From: Streptomyces sp. CB02058
GTDB taxonomy: Bacteria; Actinomycetota; Actinomycetes; Streptomycetales; Streptomycetaceae
Direction: 5' to 3'
DNA length: 64,000 bases
Assembly (NCBI RefSeq): GCF_001905505.1
Contig: NZ_LIPG01000002.1
Location: 248,001-312,000 of the forward strand
Both the position numbers and the translations under genes were made by a program. Positions 59,589 to 64,000 of the stretch are shown in pieces. The notes beneath the pieces are model-generated. The model worked only from the letters and a program-made list of their open reading frames with translations. It made no database searches and had not been told where the DNA came from. Positions within the stretch are counted from its first letter, which is position 1, and every line of letters begins with the position of its first letter.

Positions 59589-61640
59589 ATGCAGAAGATG
59601 GTCAAGGGCGCGAACATCTCTCTCGCCTCGCTGAGCGACGACGTCGGGTCCGTGATGATCAGCCTGGGCTGGAGCAGCCCGACGGGCGAGGGCGACGCGG
59701 ACGTCTCGGTGCTGCTGCTGGACGCCGACGGCAAGGTGCGCAGCGACGCCGACTTCTGCTTCTACAACAACCCCGTCGCGGGCAACGGCAGTGTCCAGCT
59801 GCTCGGTAAGACCCCCACGGCCGACGGCAACGAGGACCGCATCAGCTTCGATCTCGACGCCGTACCGCCGGAGGTCGAGCAGATCGTGGTGGCGGCGAGC
59901 CGTTACGGCGGCAGCCGCTTCGGAGACCTCAACGACCTCCATCTCAGACTCGCGGACAGCTCGGGCGACAGCCTGGTCCAGTTCTCGATCGAGGACGCGG
60001 GCGCCGTGAGCGCCTTCATCTTCGGGGAGCTCTACCGGCGCGGCGGCGAGTGGAAGTTCAGGGCCGTCGGCCAGGGCTACGCGTCCGGGCTGGCCGGCCT
60101 GGCGACGGACTTCGGCGTCGACATCGACGACGACGCCGAGGAGGAGGGCGCCGAGCCTGCCGCACGGACGGCCTCCGGTGCGGCCGACGGCCGGACGCCC
60201 GCCCGACAGGACGCGGCACGGGAGGCGACCATCCCCTCCCCGCGCACGCCCGTCTCCCAGCCGAAGACCCTCGCGCCGGCGACCCGGTCCGAGCCGAAGG
60301 CGAGCGCCCGGCCGCGTACCGCGAAGAAGAAGGTCACGCTCCCCAGGGCCGCGAAGAAGTCGCTGGCCGACAACGACACCTGGCGTACGGCCAGGCTCTT
60401 CCCCGTCTCCGCGCTCAGATACGACCGCGAGCGGGAGACGCGCGCCACCTCGGTCCTGCTGTCGGTGATGACCCAGGTCCCGGAGTTCGGCCGTCGGCTC
60501 ACCGCCGGCTTCGGCGCGCCCGCGGGGCGGATGGAGACGTTCACCGAGGTCTCGCTGCCGCACGGCGACACCCCCCGGCGGCCGGACGGGGTCGTCCGGG
60601 TCGAGCGGGCGGGCAAGCTGTGGACCGCGCTCGTCGAGACGAAGACGAACGGCAACGCCCTCAAGCCGGACCAGGTGCAGGCGTACATGGACATCGCCGC
60701 CCGGCGCGGCTACGAGGCCGTGATCACCCTGTCCAACGACGTGGCGCTCGAAGGCAGCCCCCTGGTGGACGTCAGGATCGACGGCCGGCGCAAGCACAAG
60801 GTGGCCCTCTGGCACCTCTCCTGGGCCGAAGTGGCCCACCAGGCCCAGATGCTGATCCGCCACGAGGGAGTGGGCAACGCCGCGCACGCCTGGCTGCTCC
60901 AGGAGCTTCTGCACTACCTCCAGCACGAGCACTCGGGCTGTCACGGCTTCCAGAACATGGGCTCCGCCTGGGTGCCCGTCCGCAGGGGGATCGACGACGA
61001 GACCCTCTGCCAGGGTGACCCCCGGGCCACCGAGGTCATCGAGAGCTGGGAGAGGCTCGTCCGCCAGGTCTGCCTGCGGCTCGGCGGTGAGCTCGGACAG
61101 AAGGTGCTCCCCGTCCAGCGCACCAAGCGGGGCTCCGACCCCCGCGCCCGCCGGGCCGATCTCGCCGACCGGCTCTGCGCCCAGGGGCGGCTCGACGCCG
61201 AGCTCCGCATCGAGGGAACCCCCGGCGTCCTGGCGATCGCCGCCGATCTCCGGACGGGCAAGCTGCGTACGTCGATCGAGGTACCGGCGTCCGACCAGGG
61301 CTACCCGCTCAGCCGGGCCAAGCGGCTGATCCGCCAACTCGCCTCCGCACCGGCCGACTTGCACATCGAGACGCTCGTCGAGGCCGAGGGGGCGGGCCCC
61401 CGGGGAACACTGGAGCGGCTGCGCCCCGAACCCGCGGACCTCCTCCCGAAGGACGGAGCGGAGATCACCGGCTTCCGGCTCTCGCTGTTCAAGGGCATGG
61501 GCAACGGCCGGGGCAACGCCGAGACGGGCTTCATCCGCAGCGTCGACGAGGCGGTGGACCGCTTCCACAGCCAGGTGATCGCCCAGCTGGAGACCCGGGG
61601 AGCCCGCCGGGCCGCAGGAGGCGCGGAGGACGGCCGCTGA
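59589..61640 (+). CDS. TerD-domain protein fused to a PD-(D/E)XK-like nuclease domain
   Basis: 683 residues. Residues 1-185 form a TerD domain (MVKGANISLASL, VSVLLLDADGKVRSDADFCFYNN, FGDLNDLHLRL) with the calcium-binding Asp clusters. A basic Pro/Lys/Arg linker (about 190-260) leads to a domain with RRPDGVV (Asp near 333) and VETKTNG (Glu350, Lys352), the PD-x-n-(D/E)XK order, followed by KPDQVQAYMDIAARRG. The C-terminal 250 residues are unrecognised. ATG 59589 lies after a G-run. TerD proteins act in tellurite and stress responses and some are linked to phage resistance; a stress- or invader-triggered nuclease is inferred. Confidence 0.82.
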   Translation: MQKMVKGANISLASLSDDVGSVMISLGWSSPTGEGDADVSVLLLDADGKVRSDADFCFYNNPVAGNGSVQLLGKTPTADGNEDRISFDLDAVPPEVEQIVVAASRYGGSRFGDLNDLHLRLADSSGDSLVQFSIEDAGAVSAFIFGELYRRGGEWKFRAVGQGYASGLAGLATDFGVDIDDDAEEEGAEPAARTASGAADGRTPARQDAAREATIPSPRTPVSQPKTLAPATRSEPKASARPRTAKKKVTLPRAAKKSLADNDTWRTARLFPVSALRYDRERETRATSVLLSVMTQVPEFGRRLTAGFGAPAGRMETFTEVSLPHGDTPRRPDGVVRVERAGKLWTALVETKTNGNALKPDQVQAYMDIAARRGYEAVITLSNDVALEGSPLVDVRIDGRRKHKVALWHLSWAEVAHQAQMLIRHEGVGNAAHAWLLQELLHYLQHEHSGCHGFQNMGSAWVPVRRGIDDETLCQGDPRATEVIESWERLVRQVCLRLGGELGQKVLPVQRTKRGSDPRARRADLADRLCAQGRLDAELRIEGTPGVLAIAADLRTGKLRTSIEVPASDQGYPLSRAKRLIRQLASAPADLHIETLVEAEGAGPRGTLERLRPEPADLLPKDGAEITGFRLSLFKGMGNGRGNAETGFIRSVDEAVDRFHSQVIAQLETRGARRAAGGAEDGR

Positions 61641-61701
61641 CGGCGTACGGGACCCTCCCGGCCTCCGAGGAGGGCCCTCGCCGGCCTCGCCGGAGCCAGG
61701 G

Positions 61702-61736
61702 GGCCCTGCCGCGTCGGGGGATAGCGCGGCAGGGCC
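61702..61736 (+). terminator. Hairpin after the TerD-nuclease gene
   Basis: A 12-bp perfect stem (61702-61713 with 61725-61736), loop 11 nt, about 60 nt after the stop. Confidence 0.6.
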
Positions 61737-61832
61737 TGTACGGTCCCTTGCCCGGCGACCGCCGGTCCATGCGGCCCGGATCACTGTGACGGCCGACACG
61801 CTCGCGAGGCGGCCGTCACCGGGTGCACGAAG

Positions 61833-61864
61833 AAGGGCCGATCCGTTTTCACGGACCGGCCCTT
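61833..61864 (-). terminator. Hairpin downstream of tRNA-His
   Basis: A 14-bp stem with one A-C mismatch and a TTTC loop, 10 nt beyond the 3' end of the tRNA on the minus strand. Confidence 0.75.
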
Positions 61865-61874
61865 GATCGTTCAG

Positions 61875-61948
61875 GGTGAGTAACGGGACTTGAACCCGCG
61901 ACATCCTGGACCACAACCAGGTGCTCTGCCAGCTGAGCTATACCCACC
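61875..61948 (-). tRNA. tRNA-His (anticodon GUG)
   Basis: Cloverleaf on the minus strand with acceptor GTGGGTA/TACTCAC, a G at position -1 opposite a C discriminator (the tRNA-His identity), anticodon loop TTGTGGT and T-arm GCGGGTTCAAGTCCCGT. CCA is not encoded. Confidence 0.96.
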
Positions 61949-62074
61949 ATGTCGTCCGGTCGTTTCACTGACCGGCCGAGAAAAAGTGTACAGGGTCCGG
62001 GAGGGTGCTCGCGCCCCACTTCTCCCGGAGCCGTTCACGGGCCCCGGAGGGCCCGTGACCAGCGCGTCTTCCGA

Positions 62075-62680
62075 CTACTGTCCGGCGGCCGGCGTGTGGC
62101 GCGCCGCGATCTCCTTGGCGCGGGCCGAGTCCGGGCCGGGCTGCGGCACGAAGACCGCGTCCCGGTAGTAGCGCAGCTCCGTGATGGAGTCACGGATGTC
62201 GGCCAGTGCCCGGTGGTTGCCGTTCTTGTCCGGACTGTTGAAGTACGCCCTCGGGTACCAGCGGCGGGCCAGCTCCTTGACCGAGGACACATCGACGATC
62301 CGGTAGTGGAGGTAGCCCTCCAGCGACGGCATGTCCCGCGCGAGGAAGCCCCGGTCGGTGCCGACCGAGTTCCCGCACAGCGGGGCCTTGCCCGGCTCCT
62401 TCACGTGCTCGCGGATGTAGTCCAGGACACGCTCCTCCGCCTCGGCCAGGGTCGTGCCCCCGGCCAGCTCGTCGAGGAGGCCCGAGGCGGTGTGCATCTG
62501 CCGCACCACCTCGGGCATGGTCTCCAGGGCCGCGTCCGGCGGGCGGATCACGATGTCCACCCCTTCACCGAGCACGTTCAGTTCCGAGTCGGTGACCAGC
62601 GCGGCCACCTCGATGAGTGCGTCGTCCGTCAGCGAGAGCCCGGTCATCTCGCAGTCGATCCACACCATGCGGTCGTTCAT
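62075..62680 (-). CDS. orn: Oligoribonuclease
   Basis: 201 residues, DEDDh 3'-5' exoribonuclease that finishes RNA decay by degrading two- to five-base oligonucleotides, including pGpG from c-di-[12 protein letters not shown] supplies the first Asp and Glu, the second motif is in DVSSVKEL and the third is [11 protein letters not shown] with His and Asp. ATG 62680 follows AGGGTGGGG; the adpA stop lies 10 nt upstream, so the two are probably cotranscribed, as known for adpA-ornA. Confidence 0.96.
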   Translation of the reverse strand: MNDRMVWIDCEMTGLSLTDDALIEVAALVTDSELNVLGEGVDIVIRPPDAALETMPEVVRQMHTASGLLDELAGGTTLAEAEERVLDYIREHVKEPGKAPLCGNSVGTDRGFLARDMPSLEGYLHYRIVDVSSVKELARRWYPRAYFNSPDKNGNHRALADIRDSITELRYYRDAVFVPQPGPDSARAKEIAARHTPAAGQ

Positions 62681-62690
62681 GCGCCCCACC

Positions 62691-63923
62691 CTACGGGGCG
62701 CTCCGCTGTCCCGGCAGGGCCGGGCGCCCCGGGACGTACGCCTCGGGACCCGGTCCGAGACGCTCCGCCGGGCCTCCGGGAGGCGCCGCCGCCGTGACCG
62801 GGGACGGGCCGGGGGAGGCCGCCGCGGCGGCCCGCCTGCTCGTCGCCGTGCCCTGGATCGGGACGGACGTCTCCAGCACCGCGCCGACGCTCTCCAGCGC
62901 CCCGCCCTGCGGACGGCGGGCCCGGTACGCGGCCCGGTACGCGGCGGGGGAGGACCCCAGCTGGCGGCGGAAGTGCCCGCGCAGCGCCACCGGCGAGCGG
63001 AAGCCGCAGCGGCCCGCGACCTCGTCCACCGAGTAGTCGGAGGTCTCCAGGAGCCGCTGCGCCTGGAGCACGCGCTGGGTGATGAGCCACTGGAGCGGTG
63101 CGCTGCCCGTGAGCGAGCGGAACCTGCGGTCGAAGGTCCGCCTGCTCATGTAGGCGCGCGCGGCCAGCGTCTCCACGTCGAACTGCTCGTGGAGATGCTC
63201 CAGCGCCCAGGCCACGACCTCGGCGAGCGGGTCGGAGCCGATCTCTTCGGGTAAAGACCTGTCGAGGTAGCGCTCCTGACCGCCACTGCGCCGCGGCGGT
63301 ACGACGAGCCGGCGGGCCAGCGCCCCGGCCGCCTCGGTGCCGTGGTCGGTACGGACTATGTGGAGGCAGAGATCGATTCCTGCCGCCGTGCCGGCCGAGG
63401 TGAGCACGTCGCCGTCGTCGACGAAGAGCTCACGCGGATCGACGTGCACCGACGGATAGCGCTTGGCCAGCGTCGGTGCGTACATCCAGTGCGTGGTGGC
63501 CGGGCGGCCGTCCAGCAGCCCCGCGGCCGCGAGGACGAAGGCCCCCGTGCACAGTCCTACGATGCGGGCGCCCTCCTCGTGGGCCCGGCGCAGCGCGTCC
63601 AGGGCCTCGGCGGGCGGCGGGGAGGTGATGGACCGCCAGGCGGGCACCACGACGGTGCCGGCCCTGCTGATCGCCTCCAGGCCGTACGGCGCGCTGAGTT
63701 CGAGGCCGCCCGTGGTGCGCAGCGGTCCTTCCTCGCCTCCGCAGACCAGCAGGCGGTAGCGCGGAACTCCCGCGTCCTGCCGGTCGATTCCGAAAACTGA
63801 GAGCGGAATGGAGCTCTCGAAGATAGGGCCGCCACTGAACAGCAGTACGGCTACGACTTCCCGGCGTCGCCGCCCGGTCAGTTTCCGTGCGGCCTCCGTT
63901 GCGGTGGCGGAGTCCTGGCTCAT
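62691..63923 (-). CDS. adpA: Developmental regulator AdpA (AraC family) with TTA codon
   Basis: 410 residues. An N-terminal DJ-1/PfpI-like domain ([36 protein letters not shown]) and a C-terminal AraC/XylS HTH ([50 protein letters not shown]). A TTA codon at 63252-63254 (Leu224, in RSLPEEI between the domains) makes it depend on bldA tRNA. AdpA is the global regulator of morphology and secondary metabolism. ATG 63923; its long promoter continues past the window edge. Confidence 0.97.
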   Translation of the reverse strand: MSQDSATATEAARKLTGRRRREVVAVLLFSGGPIFESSIPLSVFGIDRQDAGVPRYRLLVCGGEEGPLRTTGGLELSAPYGLEAISRAGTVVVPAWRSITSPPPAEALDALRRAHEEGARIVGLCTGAFVLAAAGLLDGRPATTHWMYAPTLAKRYPSVHVDPRELFVDDGDVLTSAGTAAGIDLCLHIVRTDHGTEAAGALARRLVVPPRRSGGQERYLDRSLPEEIGSDPLAEVVAWALEHLHEQFDVETLAARAYMSRRTFDRRFRSLTGSAPLQWLITQRVLQAQRLLETSDYSVDEVAGRCGFRSPVALRGHFRRQLGSSPAAYRAAYRARRPQGGALESVGAVLETSVPIQGTATSRRAAAAASPGPSPVTAAAPPGGPAERLGPGPEAYVPGRPALPGQRSAP

Positions 63924-64000
63924 GACGCTAAGCCCCCCTCGGTGTTCGCGTCTTCCTGGTCCCTACGGGCCTGTCGCTCCTGCACGTTTCCCCTTGGTCT

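Noticed and set aside
1..64000. PKS, NRPS or RiPP cluster
   Set aside because: No KS, AT, ACP, adenylation, condensation or lanthipeptide cyclase motifs were seen; the small peptide at 29750 has no Cys.
1..64000. CRISPR array or transposon
   Set aside because: No regularly spaced repeats with unique spacers and no transposase or integrase motifs; the tandem repeats found are within genes or short intergenic tracts.

Overview
The window is high-GC actinobacterial DNA and reads as a Streptomyces chromosome. Codon third positions are almost all G or C, GTG and TTG starts are common, and the set cslA, cdgA, cebEFG-bglC-cebR, orn and adpA (with its in-frame TTA codon) is typical of the genus. No rRNA, CRISPR array, integrase, transposase, PKS or NRPS was seen.

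Layout. 1-6.3 kb: a cell-surface glucan locus, with partial cslA, an NlpC/P60-like protein, an SPFH membrane protein and a secreted AA10 polysaccharide monooxygenase preceded by two DasR-type operators. 6.5-14 kb: an IclR regulator, an ehuBCDA-type ectoine or polar amino acid ABC importer, a D-2-hydroxyacid dehydrogenase, an EutA/maleate-isomerase-like protein and a luciferase-like oxidoreductase. 14-17.5 kb: the GGDEF-EAL protein CdgA and a secreted M6-type metalloprotease. Three identical tRNA-Lys(CUU) genes lie at 1.8, 6.3 and 17.5 kb. 17.6-29.7 kb: mostly conserved, poorly characterised genes, including a three-gene operon (Fe-S RecB-type nuclease, unknown protein, SF1 helicase), a PAP2 phosphatase, a TPR regulator, a spermidine-synthase-like protein and an aspartate-semialdehyde-dehydrogenase paralogue that lacks its catalytic Cys and carries an 18-bp repeat array.

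29.7-47.4 kb is the accessory heart of the window. A TrmB/LuxR-type regulator with two TTA codons precedes a tightly overlapping eight-gene operon: class III aminotransferase, epimerase, membrane-anchored EEP phosphodiesterase, GT4, decaprenyl-phosphate phosphoribosyltransferase-like UbiA protein, GT2, flippase-like membrane protein and aldo/keto reductase. Facing it is a six-gene operon: MATE exporter, GT2, NtdA-, NtdB- and NtdC-like kanosamine enzymes and a LacI regulator. Together they suggest an undescribed saccharide or lipid-linked aminosugar pathway built on 3-amino-3-deoxyglucose.

47.8-64 kb: a two-component system next to a CBM2-GH18 chitinase with direct repeats at its promoter; the cellobiose uptake and hydrolysis regulon with three CebR boxes; a TerD protein fused to a PD-(D/E)XK-like nuclease; tRNA-His(GUG); orn; and adpA.

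Functionally the window combines polysaccharide synthesis (CslA), polysaccharide attack (LPMO, chitinase, BglC), sugar-responsive repression (DasR-like and CebR sites) and developmental control (CdgA, AdpA, TTA-containing regulators).
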